A DNA stretch of 64,000 nucleotides from Desulfuromonadales bacterium (GCA_014860225.1 JACZKE010000060.1:124001-188000), one strand, 5' to 3'. Counted from the stretch's first letter, positions 49,690 through 59,640 are shown. Numbers and translations: made by a program. The notes: generated by a model from the letters alone, not told the origin.

Positions 49690-52188
49690 ATGCCTCGTTT
49701 GTCTTTTCATAAGAAAGTCCTTTACGTTTTCTGCGGCCTCACCTTGGTGCCGTTGATCATTCTTGCGATTTTTGCTGGCCAGAGCCTGAATACCGTTGAA
49801 CAATTATTGCGCGTCAGCGCCATAGAGGCTCTTGATGACCAAGCCGCGGAAGCCCTCGAATTGCGAGCTATTATGGTCGCAAATGAAGTGCGGACCCTGC
49901 TGCATCGGGTTGAGAATGATCTCGGTGCTTTGGCACAATTGCCCGTGGATCCCAAAACTTATCTCTGGTTCAGCCAGAGCCACAGCCGACCGATCTGGAT
50001 ACGCACAGGAACCAACGCTGAACCTCGTGAAGAACGTCCGACTATCCGACTCTACAGTGAGCTCGCTTTCATCGGACCGGATGGCATGGAGCGACTGCGC
50101 GTTGTCGATGGTGTTTTGGTTGAAGATTTACGTAATGTTTCCGATCCTGCAAATACGACTTATCTTACCGAAACTTATTTCAATGATGCACGAGTCCTTC
50201 CGGAAGGACGGGTTTCAATTTCACATGTGACTGGCTGGCACGTCAGCAAGCAGGCTCAGCTTGCCGGGGTAGAAACACCTGAAGAAGCGATTGAAGGGGC
50301 ATCCTATGAAGGCGTTATTCGCTTTGCACAACCTGTATTTACGGAGGATCATCAGCTGAAGGGAGTCGTTCTTCTGTCCCTTGATCATCATCACCTGATG
50401 GAGTTTACCCAGCATATTTCGCCGACAGATGAAAGATTTGTGGTCTTTCCGTCTTATCAAAGCGGTAACTACGCCTTTATGTTCGACAATGAGGGCTGGA
50501 TCATAACACATCCGAAGTTCTGGGATATCAGGGGGTTGGATGAGGACGGGCACCTGGTACCGCCCTATACGAAAAGCTCCAGCCCGGAATCAATCGCCAG
50601 TGGCAAGATCCCCTACAATTTACGCGAAGCAGCGTTCATCCATCCCAATTATCCCAAAGTTCATCAAGCGGTACTCGGTGGTCGCTCCGGAGTTGTTGAT
50701 GTCACCAATGTTGGCGGATCTCAAAAAATCATGGCGTTTGCACCGATCTTGTTTGATTCGGGACCCTATGCTGAAAAAGGTGTTTTTGGCGGCATAACGA
50801 TTGGTGCCGAGGTGAAACAGTTCCACAAAATGGCTGAATCGGCGTCGTTGAACATTCGTCTTCTTTATAAGGCGTTCCTGACTGGAGCCTGGGTATTGAT
50901 AGGTCTGACGACCATGTTGGTTGTGTTTGTTGCCTATCGTCTTTCGCACAACATCACCGGCCCATTGTCTACTCTGATTGCCGGTACCCAGGAAATGGCA
51001 CGAGGCAAACTGGGGACGCAGGTGAAGATTGAGAGTCCGGTTGAAATCGCTGAATTGGCTGCGGCATTCAATACTATGGCCTGGCAACTCAAAGAGCGTC
51101 GTGAAAGGCTGCTGAAGACGTTGGCCGTTCTGCGTCGTTCGCGGAAAGAAATCAAGCAGGAGAGAGATTTCAAGCAGACGATTGTAGAAAATGTTGAGGT
51201 CGGGATTCTGACTCTCGATAGCAGCCAGTATGTGACATCACTCAATGGAGCAGCACGTGACATCCTGAAAATCAATGAAGAGTCCGTTGATCCCTTGCCG
51301 CTCGATGTGACGCTGAGTCATTTCCCCGAGCTGTACGAGGCAATTCCTCAAAGTGTACAACCTGAGCGTTGGAGTGAGTATACTTCGCTGGAGAGGAACG
51401 GTCGATCGCTGACCTATAGATTAACCCTTCATCCGCTTTCATCCGGAAGGGAATACGGCCACATTCTGACTATCGAAGATTTGACGGAACGCGTCAGTTC
51501 CCGCCAGCAAATGGCACGCTTGGAGCGTCTCGCTTCATTGGGGCGCCTTTCGGCCGGAATCGCCCATGAGGTTCGCAATCCGCTGACCGGAATCAGCCTG
51601 TTGCTCGATGAGCTGCATGATCGCATGCTCGCCCGTCCGGGAGATCAAGGTCTGATTCAGCGTGCATTGCAGGAAATCGAGCGTCTGGAAGGGCTGGTTA
51701 ATGAACTGCTGAATTTTGCATCCATGCCGGACACGCGGTTGGTTCCAGGTGACCTTGCTGTTGCCCTGCGCGACACGCTGTTCCTGGTGAGTAAGCAGTT
51801 TGAAAAACAGCGGGTTTCCCTCCACGAAGATGTTCCTGTAGAATTGTTGCATCCACGCATGGACAGTGATCGGCTGAAGCAGGCGATCCTCAACCTGCTG
51901 ACCAATGCGTTGGCTGCCATGCAGGATGGCGGTGAACTGTGGGTTGCCGCACAGCGCGTCGTAAACGGTATCCGGTTGACAATTCGCGACACTGGACAAG
52001 GAATTTCTGCTGATCGTCTCGCCCTGATTTTTGAACCTTTTTATACCACCAAGGGTGCTGGGACCGGTCTGGGTCTCTCTATCACCCACACCATTATTAC
52101 CAGTCACGGTGGGCATATCGAAGTGCAGAGTCGCGAGGGTAAAGGAACAGAGTTCAGGATATTCCTTCCGGATAGTGGCCAAAAATAG
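49690..52188 (+). CDS. membrane sensor histidine kinase, NtrB-like
   Basis: Two-component sensor of 832 residues. Membrane helices at about 10-30 and 397-418 enclose a large periplasmic dCache-like domain; HAMP (about 418-470), coiled coil, PAS (about 495-600), HisKA with the phosphorylation His626 in AGIAHEVRNPLTG, and HATPase (about 730-830; DTGQGIS, GTGLGLSI) follow. The HEVRNP sequence is of the NtrB type, which pairs with sigma54 activators such as the regulator encoded 149 bp downstream. The ligand is unknown. ATG 49690 lacks a strong ribosome site. Confidence 0.92.
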   Translation: MPRLSFHKKVLYVFCGLTLVPLIILAIFAGQSLNTVEQLLRVSAIEALDDQAAEALELRAIMVANEVRTLLHRVENDLGALAQLPVDPKTYLWFSQSHSRPIWIRTGTNAEPREERPTIRLYSELAFIGPDGMERLRVVDGVLVEDLRNVSDPANTTYLTETYFNDARVLPEGRVSISHVTGWHVSKQAQLAGVETPEEAIEGASYEGVIRFAQPVFTEDHQLKGVVLLSLDHHHLMEFTQHISPTDERFVVFPSYQSGNYAFMFDNEGWIITHPKFWDIRGLDEDGHLVPPYTKSSSPESIASGKIPYNLREAAFIHPNYPKVHQAVLGGRSGVVDVTNVGGSQKIMAFAPILFDSGPYAEKGVFGGITIGAEVKQFHKMAESASLNIRLLYKAFLTGAWVLIGLTTMLVVFVAYRLSHNITGPLSTLIAGTQEMARGKLGTQVKIESPVEIAELAAAFNTMAWQLKERRERLLKTLAVLRRSRKEIKQERDFKQTIVENVEVGILTLDSSQYVTSLNGAARDILKINEESVDPLPLDVTLSHFPELYEAIPQSVQPERWSEYTSLERNGRSLTYRLTLHPLSSGREYGHILTIEDLTERVSSRQQMARLERLASLGRLSAGIAHEVRNPLTGISLLLDELHDRMLARPGDQGLIQRALQEIERLEGLVNELLNFASMPDTRLVPGDLAVALRDTLFLVSKQFEKQRVSLHEDVPVELLHPRMDSDRLKQAILNLLTNALAAMQDGGELWVAAQRVVNGIRLTIRDTGQGISADRLALIFEPFYTTKGAGTGLGLSITHTIITSHGGHIEVQSREGKGTEFRIFLPDSGQK

Positions 52189-52336
52189 CCTTCAAGAGAA
52201 GCTCTCCGCTTCTTATCTCTAGAAAAAACAGCGTCTTTGGCTTTTTTTGGCCACTTTTCTGTTCTCTTCCTGTCTGCTTGCGTTTATTATAACGTTGTTT
52301 AAAAAGATTGTTTTGTGCCGAACGGGAGGTTGTTTT

Positions 52337-53725
52337 ATGGAACGCATTCTGATTGTGGATGATGAGGCATTTATCCGCGAGAATCTCGAAAGAATTCTTG
52401 AGGAAGATGGTTATCATCCCTATTCCACGGATAATGGCGATGACGCAGTCAAGGAAGTCAGTGAGGCTGATGTCGACCTGGTCCTGCTCGACCTGAATCT
52501 TGGTGCCCAGAGTGGTCTCGATGTCCTGCGTGCCATGCGTGAGGTTGACCCCGCAGTCCTGGTGATCATTATAACTGGTTACGGCACCGTGGAGAGCGCT
52601 GTCGAAGCCTTGAAGATGGGCGCATATGATTACATCAAAAAGCCTTTTAAAGCTGATGCGATCCGCCTGATAGTCCGGCTGGCGCTGGAGACTCAGAACC
52701 TGCGCCGGGAAGTTCGCCATTTACGTCGCGGCAGCCAGGCCAGGGAGGTCTCCGGAGACAACATCATGGTCGGTACCAGTGCCCAACTGACCCAGGTTTA
52801 CCGGCAGATCCGCGAAGTTGCCAAACATGAGACCTCGACGGTTTTAATTACCGGTGAATCAGGAACCGGCAAAGAACTGGTGGCCAGGGCGATCCACCAA
52901 CTGTCACCCCGTAAGAATAAGCCGTTTGTAGAAATCAACTGTGGTTCTCTGCCATTTAATTTGCTCGAGACAGAACTGTTCGGTCATGAACGGGGTGCCT
53001 TTACCGATGCCAAGAATCGGAAAATCGGCCTGTTTGAGGAAGCCAACGGCGGCACAATCTTCCTGGATGAGATTGGTGAGATGGACTCCAATCTTCAGGT
53101 CAAACTGCTCAGAGTCCTTGAGGATCGGAAAATCCGTCGGTTGGGTGGAAACCGGAATATCGATATCGATGCCCGCATCGTCGCCGCCACCAATCTTGAA
53201 CTTAAGGAGGCGATCGAGCAGAAGACTTTTCGTGAAGATCTTTTCTATCGACTTAATGTGTTCCCCATCCATGTGCCACCGCTACGAGATCGTCGCGAAG
53301 ATATCCCGCCATTGCTTGATTTTTTCCTCAAGCACTACAACGAAGAGTTTCGCAAGAATGTTCGCGAGATCTCCCGCGCCGCCCTGGATCTGTTGATGCG
53401 TTATCACTGGCCGGGCAATGTGCGTGAACTTCGTAATGTGATGGAGCGGATCTGCATCATGCATAACCAGGAGACAATTACTCCCGATTGCCTGCCCCGT
53501 GAAATTTGGGGAGACAAACCAAAGGATGAAGCCACTTTTGATTGCCGAATCCCCCCTGAAGGCATCTTGTTCGAGGAAATTGTCGGGCGACTGGAAAAGG
53601 ATTTGATTGCTCAGGCGGTCGGCATTACCGGCGGTAATGTTGCCAAAACGGCACGCCTGCTTAACCTGCCTCGCGGAACCTTACGCTATAAAATGGAAAA
53701 ATATGGATTAGACGAAACCGTCTGA
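52337..53725 (+). CDS. sigma54-dependent response regulator, NtrC family, with GAFTDA loop
   Basis: Transcription activator of 462 residues from ATG 52337, preceded by GGGAGG. Receiver domain with Asp52 (LVLLDLNL) and Lys101 (KKPF), AAA+ domain with Walker A GESGTGKE (173-180), Walker B GGTIFLDEIGEMD and R fingers, and a C-terminal Fis-type HTH (GGNVAKTARLLNLPRGTLRYKM). The sigma54 contact loop is GAFTDA (220-225) instead of GAFTGA; the same Gly-to-Asp change in NorR gives a constitutive phenotype, but it also occurs naturally. It is the likely partner of the kinase upstream. Confidence 0.94.
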   Translation: MERILIVDDEAFIRENLERILEEDGYHPYSTDNGDDAVKEVSEADVDLVLLDLNLGAQSGLDVLRAMREVDPAVLVIIITGYGTVESAVEALKMGAYDYIKKPFKADAIRLIVRLALETQNLRREVRHLRRGSQAREVSGDNIMVGTSAQLTQVYRQIREVAKHETSTVLITGESGTGKELVARAIHQLSPRKNKPFVEINCGSLPFNLLETELFGHERGAFTDAKNRKIGLFEEANGGTIFLDEIGEMDSNLQVKLLRVLEDRKIRRLGGNRNIDIDARIVAATNLELKEAIEQKTFREDLFYRLNVFPIHVPPLRDRREDIPPLLDFFLKHYNEEFRKNVREISRAALDLLMRYHWPGNVRELRNVMERICIMHNQETITPDCLPREIWGDKPKDEATFDCRIPPEGILFEEIVGRLEKDLIAQAVGITGGNVAKTARLLNLPRGTLRYKMEKYGLDETV

Positions 53726-53747
53726 CCAACCCATAACTTATCGACGG

Positions 53748-53777
53748 AAAACGGCCATTATTGGCCGTTTTTCTTTT
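53748..53777 (+). terminator. terminator after the NtrC-like regulator
   Basis: AAAACGGCCA (53748-53757) pairs with TGGCCGTTTT (53762-53771) around TTAT, followed by TTCTTTTTT. A clear intrinsic terminator. Confidence 0.88.
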
Positions 53778-53990
53778 TTGCGGAACAGAATCTTTTATCT
53801 TCCTGCTGATGAAACCTTTTGGAGGAGATCCGGTTTGTAAAAAAATACATGGTTAATTCCAGTAGCTTAGACAGTTCCGGACGTTTGTCCTTATCGGTTT
53901 TCTGTCGCTTGGCATCGCAGTTGCTGAATAGTCGCAGCTGTCAGTCATTGCAGTCATGTCTTCATAAAAAACCGAACAGGAGGAAATCGT

Positions 53991-55736
53991 ATGGTCAGCT
54001 TGGTTTGGAACCGTCTCTGGGAAATGCATGATGAAACAAAATCACTCATGTTGTTCCATCCCCTAAATTGGCTCAAGAAGCGGCAAAGTGATGCAATTCA
54101 ATTTAAGGAGTCTCAAGTCGAGCACGATGTCGATCTCGCCGACGAAATGGATGAAGCACCGGCAGAACACGCTAATCGGGTCAAGCTCAGCCCTGGAGGT
54201 GTAGAAGAAGGTGAACCGCGTGAATACACTCAACGTCAATTGATCGGCCTGTTCCTCGGCCCGATTCTTTTTTTCCTGATGTTGCTGGCGCCTACGCCGG
54301 CCGGAATGGAGGTTGCTGCGCAGAAAATGGCTGCCGTCGCTTTACTCATGGCGACCTGGTGGATGTGCGAGTCGATTCCGATCCCGGCAACCAGTCTGCT
54401 GCCGATAGCGCTTTTCCCAATGCTGGGGATCATGCATACCTCTGCGGCAACGGCTCCGTATGCAAGCCACCTGATCTTCCTCTTTATGGGTGGCTTTATC
54501 ATTGCTTTGTCGATGCAGCGCTGGAATCTGCATCGCCGGATCGCCATGAATATAATTCGGGCCGTCGGTTTTTCCCCCGGCCGCTTGATCTTTGGCTTCA
54601 TGGCGGCCACTGCAATCCTTTCGGCTTTCGTCTCCAATACGGCAACCACAGTCATGATGATGCCGATCGGCCTGGCGATCATCACCCATGTTATCGAAGA
54701 GGGTAAAAAAGAAGGACTCGACAAGACCATTGATTTCTCTCCTGAGAAATTTGCCTTCGGTCTCAACCTGATGCTGGGAATTGCTTATTCTGCATCAATC
54801 GGCGGCATGGCGACCTTGATCGGTACTCCTCCCAACACCGTCCTGGCCGGTTATCTGCAGAAAACCTATGGTTATGAAATCACCTTTGTCGCCTGGATGA
54901 AAGTTGGTGTACCTCTGGTTGCCGTCATGCTGCCTCTTTGCTGGCTTTGGCTGACTAAATTTGCCAATCCGATGAAACTGAAGAAAGTTCCCGGTGGTCG
55001 TGATCTTATTCATGCTGAATTGCGGGCAATGGGGTCGATGAACGCCGGTGAACGCTGGACAGCACTGGTCTTTGCGCTGACTGCGCTTGGATGGATCTTC
55101 CGCAAGCAACTCGGTTTTCTTTTTACCGACCCGAAGCTGATTACCGACGCCACGATTGCCATGACCGGCGCTATCCTGCTCTTTCTGATACCTATTAACC
55201 TCAAGCGCAACAAGTTCGTCATGGATTGGCATTGGGCCACCAAGATGCCATGGGGCGTTCTGATCCTCTTTGGAGGCGGCCTGGCTATGGCTGCCGGTTT
55301 CAAACAGACCAAACTGGCGGACTGGATCGGTAGCCAGGTCAGCCTGCTCGATCAGGCACCGGTGCTGGTACTGGTCATTGCCGTGGCGACACTGATCATC
55401 TTTTTGACTGAATTGACTTCGAATACGGCCACCAGCGCCATGGTTATGCCGATTCTGGCCGCGGTTGCCATCGGTCTCAATCAAAACCCGTTGCTACTGA
55501 TCGTGCCAGCTGCCATTGCAGCTTCCTGCGCTTTCATGTTGCCGGTAGCGACTCCGCCGAACGCGATTGTCTTCGGATCCGGCTACGTGACGATTCCGCA
55601 AATGGCCAAAAGCGGCTTCGGGCTCAATATCCTCGGTATCGTGATTACTGTTGTCATCACTTATGCGCTGGTGATTCCGATGTTTGATATTGTTATCAAT
55701 GAACTGCCGACCTGGGTGCAGAGTCTTCCCAAATAG
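53991..55736 (+). CDS. DASS (SLC13) family sodium/dicarboxylate or sulfate symporter
   Basis: Membrane transporter of 581 residues with an unusual 80-residue hydrophilic N-terminus, then about eleven to twelve helices. The two conserved SNT motifs, VSNTATTVMMMPI and TSNTATSAMVMPI, bind Na+ and substrate; GTPPNTVLAGY and ATPPNAIVFGSG are the second pair. GGAGGAAATC precedes ATG 53991. The family imports C4-dicarboxylates, citrate or sulfate; sequence alone does not choose. The preceding kinase and regulator pair may control it; no -24/-12 promoter was recognised in the 265-bp gap. Confidence 0.93.
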   Translation: MVSLVWNRLWEMHDETKSLMLFHPLNWLKKRQSDAIQFKESQVEHDVDLADEMDEAPAEHANRVKLSPGGVEEGEPREYTQRQLIGLFLGPILFFLMLLAPTPAGMEVAAQKMAAVALLMATWWMCESIPIPATSLLPIALFPMLGIMHTSAATAPYASHLIFLFMGGFIIALSMQRWNLHRRIAMNIIRAVGFSPGRLIFGFMAATAILSAFVSNTATTVMMMPIGLAIITHVIEEGKKEGLDKTIDFSPEKFAFGLNLMLGIAYSASIGGMATLIGTPPNTVLAGYLQKTYGYEITFVAWMKVGVPLVAVMLPLCWLWLTKFANPMKLKKVPGGRDLIHAELRAMGSMNAGERWTALVFALTALGWIFRKQLGFLFTDPKLITDATIAMTGAILLFLIPINLKRNKFVMDWHWATKMPWGVLILFGGGLAMAAGFKQTKLADWIGSQVSLLDQAPVLVLVIAVATLIIFLTELTSNTATSAMVMPILAAVAIGLNQNPLLLIVPAAIAASCAFMLPVATPPNAIVFGSGYVTIPQMAKSGFGLNILGIVITVVITYALVIPMFDIVINELPTWVQSLPK

Positions 55737-55805
55737 CCTCAGGGACTCAAAGTTTTTAAACATGCTTTTATCCAAGAACGCCGGATCGAACTAAATAAAG
55801 ACCTG

Positions 55806-55847
55806 AATTGCCCCGTACTCTATTTTTTGTGACGGGGCAATTTTTTT
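55806..55847 (+). terminator. terminator after the DASS transporter
   Basis: AATTGCCCCGT (55806-55816) pairs with ACGGGGCAATT (55832-55842), loop of 15 bases, T run to 55847. Confidence 0.8.
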
Positions 55848-56164
55848 CACCATAGTTCTTGCAGCCAATTGTGAGAGATTCTTGAGCTCGATTTTCTTGA
55901 CCTGCCGAAAAATCCCCTTGACTCCAGGTTGATCGACTGACTTCGAGAAACAGTGAGCTTCTGTGCGGTTTGCCGGAAGAGCTGCTGATCGGTGATGTCC
56001 TTTCAATTCAGACCAGGCCGGTCATCAGGTCTTGCTGATGGTTTGAGCCAGCACCTCATGTTTTTGCTGGCAGTCACCTGAAATTTTTTGAGACTGCATT
56101 TCCTGCCGTTTTCCGATATTCTTCATGCAAAGAGTCTGTCGGAGTCTTACGGTAGCGGCAAAAA

Positions 56165-56208
56165 ATCACGGAGCCTGCTGACAACACAAGCCCGCAGGCT
56201 GTCGTGAT
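56165..56208 (+). promoter_or_regulatory. leader hairpin upstream of the methyltransferase gene
   Basis: ATCACG-G-AGCCTGC (56165-56178) pairs with GCAGGCT-GT-CGTGAT (56194-56208), a 13-bp stem. It ends 44 bases before the start codon and has no T run. An outer pairing of GGAGTCTT (56131-56138) with AAGACTC-T-CC (56219-56228) would enclose it. It fits no riboswitch class that I recognise. Confidence 0.4.
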
Positions 56209-56252
56209 GCATGCTGCAAAGACTCTCCTTTTCATCCGTTGGGAGATTACTC

Positions 56253-57257
56253 ATGCAAAACGTAGAATGGACACCGCCTGATCTTCTGGAGATGTCAGGT
56301 AGTTACTGGAACTCCTGTGCGCTGCATGCCGGGGTCAAACTGGACCTGTTCACTCCTTTAAGCGATACTCCGGCGTCGGCTGAGGAACTTGCCAGGCGCC
56401 TCTGCTTGGATGAACGCGGCCTGGGCATGCTGCTTGATGCTTTGGCGGCATTGGGACTGCTCAACAAGGACAGGCAAAGCTATCAGGCAACTCCCTTTGC
56501 ATCGCAGTTCCTCTCGACAGATTCATCCGGCTATCTCGGCCACATCATTTTGCACCATCATCACCTGGTCGACAGCTGGGCCCGTCTGGATGAAGCCGTC
56601 CGTTCCGGGCAACCCGCCCGCCGCAGGGTGTCTCATGGCTCAGATGAGAAAGAGCGGGAGAGCTTTCTGCTCGGCATGTACAACCTGGCGACGCTGCTGG
56701 CCCCACTGGTCGTGAAGAGGGTTGATCTTTCCGGTCACAGACACTTGCTCGATCTCGGCGGCGGACCGGGCACTTACGCCATCCATTTCTGCTTACAGAA
56801 TCCAGAACTGCAGGCGACTGTTCTCGACCTGTCGACGACCCGATCAATCGCTGAAAAGACGATCAGTCAGTTCAACTTGCTGGAGCGTATCAACTTCATT
56901 GCCGGGGACTTTCAGGATGATTCGTTGGCCGGTTGCTACGATGTGGCCTGGCTTTCTCATGTGCTGCACGGTGAAGGGGAGGCCGGATGTACCATCATGC
57001 TGCAGAAAACCGTCGAAGTGCTGGAGCCAGGCGGGCGGTTGCTGGTGCAGGAGTTTATCCTCGACGATACTCGAGACAGCCCGCTCTTCCCTGCGTTGTT
57101 CTCGCTGAATATGCTGCTTGGTACACCGCGGGGGAAAGCCTACAGTGAAGGGGAAATCAAAGCACTGCTTGAGGCGGTTGGATTGGCGCACATTGAACGC
57201 TTGCCTATGGATCTGCCCAATGGAATAGGGGTGATCTGTGCACGCAAGCCAGGCTGA
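56253..57257 (+). CDS. SAM-dependent O-methyltransferase (COMT-like fold)
   Basis: Methyltransferase of 334 residues from ATG 56253, preceded by GGGAG. The N-terminal winged-helix dimerisation domain (about 10-95) and the methyltransferase domain with motif I LLDLGGGPGTYAI, VLDLSTTRSIAE, GDFQDD, LSHVLHGEG and LEPGGRLLVQEF follow the plant COMT/acetylserotonin methyltransferase plan also seen in bacteria. The substrate is unknown. Its last 20 bp overlap the hypF start, an intimate coupling without an obvious metabolic reason. Confidence 0.88.
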   Translation: MQNVEWTPPDLLEMSGSYWNSCALHAGVKLDLFTPLSDTPASAEELARRLCLDERGLGMLLDALAALGLLNKDRQSYQATPFASQFLSTDSSGYLGHIILHHHHLVDSWARLDEAVRSGQPARRRVSHGSDEKERESFLLGMYNLATLLAPLVVKRVDLSGHRHLLDLGGGPGTYAIHFCLQNPELQATVLDLSTTRSIAEKTISQFNLLERINFIAGDFQDDSLAGCYDVAWLSHVLHGEGEAGCTIMLQKTVEVLEPGGRLLVQEFILDDTRDSPLFPALFSLNMLLGTPRGKAYSEGEIKALLEAVGLAHIERLPMDLPNGIGVICARKPG

Positions 57258-59544
57258 AGCGGCACCTGGATACGGAATCCCATTGCAACGACAGAAAATC
57301 ATCATAGAAGGTATTGTACAGGGGGTCGGTTTCCGTCCGTTTATATATCAGTTGGCCGGACGGTTCGGGCTGGACGGATCAGTGTGTAACGATAGCCGTG
57401 GTGTGACAATCGAAGTCGAGGGGGCAGCAGACGTCCTGACCCGGTTTGTGGCCGCTGTCCGCAGCGAAAAACCACCGCTGTCGAGTATCCAGTCTGTTGA
57501 TATACAAGCCCTTGCCGTACAGGGAACAGCCGGTTTCACGATCCTGCAGAGCACTCTTGATGAAAGCCGCCGCGCCCAGATTTCCCCTGATACTTTTGTC
57601 TGTGACGATTGCCTGAATGAGCTCTTCGATTCCGGCGATCGCCGCTATCGCTATCCTTTCATCAACTGCACCAATTGCGGCCCGCGCTACACGATTGTTA
57701 CCGGTATACCTTACGATCGGGCGCTGACCACCATGGCGGATTTTCCACTGTGTGCAGACTGCCGGGCCGAGTATGAAGATCCGACTTCGCGTCGCTTTCA
57801 CGCTCAGCCCAATGCTTGCCCGGCATGCGGTCCGCAGCTGCAGATGTTTGATGCCAAGGGAGAGTCTCTCACTGTTGATGATCCTTTATCAGGGGCGATC
57901 CGCCGCCTGAAGGAGGGGCAGATTCTGGCGGTCAAGGGAATAGGTGGTTATCATCTTGCCGTTGACGCCGGCAATCAGGATGCAGTGCTCGAACTCCGCC
58001 AGCGAAAGCGACGTGACGAAAAACCTTTTGCACTGATGGTTAAAAGCCTCGAAGCAGCGGGAAATATTGCTCATGTCGGGGTCGATGAGGCCGGTCTGCT
58101 GCAGGGAGTCGAACGGCCGATTGTGCTGTTGCAGAAGAAACCGGACCGCACGCTTGCCGCAAGCATTGCCCCGGCTAACCGCTATCTCGGGGTCATGCTT
58201 CCGTACACGCCGCTGCATCACCTGCTGTTGCACGATGATTTCCCTGCCCTGGTGATGACCAGTGCCAACCTTTCTGATGAGCCGATCGCTTACGAGGACG
58301 ACGAAGCACGCCGGCGCCTGTCATCGGTTGCCGACGTTTTCTTGAGTCACAATCGCCGCATTCATACCCGTACTGATGATTCGATTGCCCGGGTTATGGC
58401 TGATCGCCCCCTGCTGCTGCGTCGTTCACGCGGGTTTGTCCCGCGTGCAATTGCTTTGTCGGGCGAAAGTCTGCCGGTCCTGGCGGTCGGCGCCGAATTA
58501 AAGAACACTGTCTGTCTGACCCGTGGCGACCGTGCTTTTCTGAGTCAACATGTCGGCGATCTGAAAAATATTGAGGTTTATGACTCTTTCAGGCAAACCA
58601 TCAAGCATCTGCAGACGATTCTCGAAGTTCGCCCGGAACGGGTCGCTCATGATCTGCACCCTGACTATGACTCAACGCGCTATGCCCTCGAGGAAAGCGG
58701 CCTGCCGACCGTCGCGGTGCAGCATCACCATGCCCATATGGCGAGTTGCCTGGCCGAACATGGTGCTGAGGACCCTGCTATCGGCGTCATCTTCGACGGT
58801 ATCGGCTATGGAACAGACGGCCATCTGTGGGGAGGCGAATTTCTGGTCGGTGACCTGCGCAGCTGTGAGCGCGTCGGGCATTTCCGCTACCAACCGATGC
58901 CCGGGGGCGATTTGGCGACCAGAGAACCGTGGCGCATGGCCTTGAGCTACCTGCAGGCGGCTTACACTGAGCTGCCTGTCGATTCTCCGGCATTCAATAA
59001 CATCACACCTGCCGACCTGCGCCTGGTTGCTCAGGCTGTGTCCAGAGGCATCAATGCTCCCATGAGCTCGAGCTGCGGCCGGCTGTTTGATGCTGTTGCT
59101 GCTATGCTCGGCCTGCGCCAGAGGGCCTCTTATGAAGGCCAGGCCGCTCTTGAACTCGAAATGTCTGCTGATCCGCACGCTAATCAGCTTCTCCCCTATG
59201 AACTGTTCAATGAAGGTGGCCAGATCATTTTCGATCCGTTGCTTATGGTTCGAGACATCTTTGAACAGCAAAAGCAAGGTGCCGATCCAGCAACCCTTGC
59301 CGGGCGCTTCCACGCATCCCTGGCAGCGATGACCCTGGATGTCTGCGAAGAGCTGCGGTCACGGACAGCACTGCAGAGAATTGTGCTCTCCGGTGGAGTA
59401 TTTCAGAACTGTCTCCTGACTGAGATGACTCTGGCACGGCTTGAAGACTCAGGCTTCGAAGTTCTGATGCATTCGCTTGTGCCACCCAATGATGGTGGCC
59501 TGGCATTGGGGCAGGCGGTTGTTGCGGCCCGTAATCCTCTCTGA
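57238..59544 (+). CDS. hypF: carbamoyltransferase HypF, [NiFe]-hydrogenase maturation
   Basis: Makes the CN ligand precursor of [NiFe] hydrogenases from carbamoyl phosphate. The 768 residues have an acylphosphatase domain (about 15-105; EGIVQGVGFRPFIYQLA), two zinc fingers (CDDC...CTNC and CADC...CPAC, about 120-200), a YrdC-like domain (about 215-395; AVKGIGGYHLAVDA) and a Kae1-like domain (about 400-765; VQHHHAHMASCLAEHG, GVFQNCLLT). The start is GTG 57238. No other hyp genes or hydrogenase structural genes are in the window. Confidence 0.95.
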   Translation: MHASQAEAAPGYGIPLQRQKIIIEGIVQGVGFRPFIYQLAGRFGLDGSVCNDSRGVTIEVEGAADVLTRFVAAVRSEKPPLSSIQSVDIQALAVQGTAGFTILQSTLDESRRAQISPDTFVCDDCLNELFDSGDRRYRYPFINCTNCGPRYTIVTGIPYDRALTTMADFPLCADCRAEYEDPTSRRFHAQPNACPACGPQLQMFDAKGESLTVDDPLSGAIRRLKEGQILAVKGIGGYHLAVDAGNQDAVLELRQRKRRDEKPFALMVKSLEAAGNIAHVGVDEAGLLQGVERPIVLLQKKPDRTLAASIAPANRYLGVMLPYTPLHHLLLHDDFPALVMTSANLSDEPIAYEDDEARRRLSSVADVFLSHNRRIHTRTDDSIARVMADRPLLLRRSRGFVPRAIALSGESLPVLAVGAELKNTVCLTRGDRAFLSQHVGDLKNIEVYDSFRQTIKHLQTILEVRPERVAHDLHPDYDSTRYALEESGLPTVAVQHHHAHMASCLAEHGAEDPAIGVIFDGIGYGTDGHLWGGEFLVGDLRSCERVGHFRYQPMPGGDLATREPWRMALSYLQAAYTELPVDSPAFNNITPADLRLVAQAVSRGINAPMSSSCGRLFDAVAAMLGLRQRASYEGQAALELEMSADPHANQLLPYELFNEGGQIIFDPLLMVRDIFEQQKQGADPATLAGRFHASLAAMTLDVCEELRSRTALQRIVLSGGVFQNCLLTEMTLARLEDSGFEVLMHSLVPPNDGGLALGQAVVAARNPL

Positions 59545-59640
59545 TTACGCTTTGAGCGGCCTGCATGTGAGCAATGATGTCAGCTGGTTGCGACACGGGC
59601 CGCATGGTCTGGTATCATTAATTCGCGTCCAACTGGCAAC

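Larger units (their letters stand above)
55737..56252. other. long gap between the transporter and methyltransferase genes
   Basis: This 516-base gap holds a terminator (55806-55847) and a leader hairpin (56165-56208). A minus-strand open frame at 55791-56006 covers the terminator and is not convincing. No promoter was recognised with confidence. Confidence 0.5.

Noticed and set aside
55791-56006. Minus-strand open frame of 71 codons after the transporter
   Set aside because: It includes the intrinsic terminator hairpin and has no ribosome site or recognisable domain.
56113-56160. Resemblance to a GEMM (cyclic dinucleotide) riboswitch
   Set aside because: GCAAAG and GGTAGCGG occur in order, but the GAAA tetraloop arm and the GGCCTAA region are missing, so the class signature is not met.
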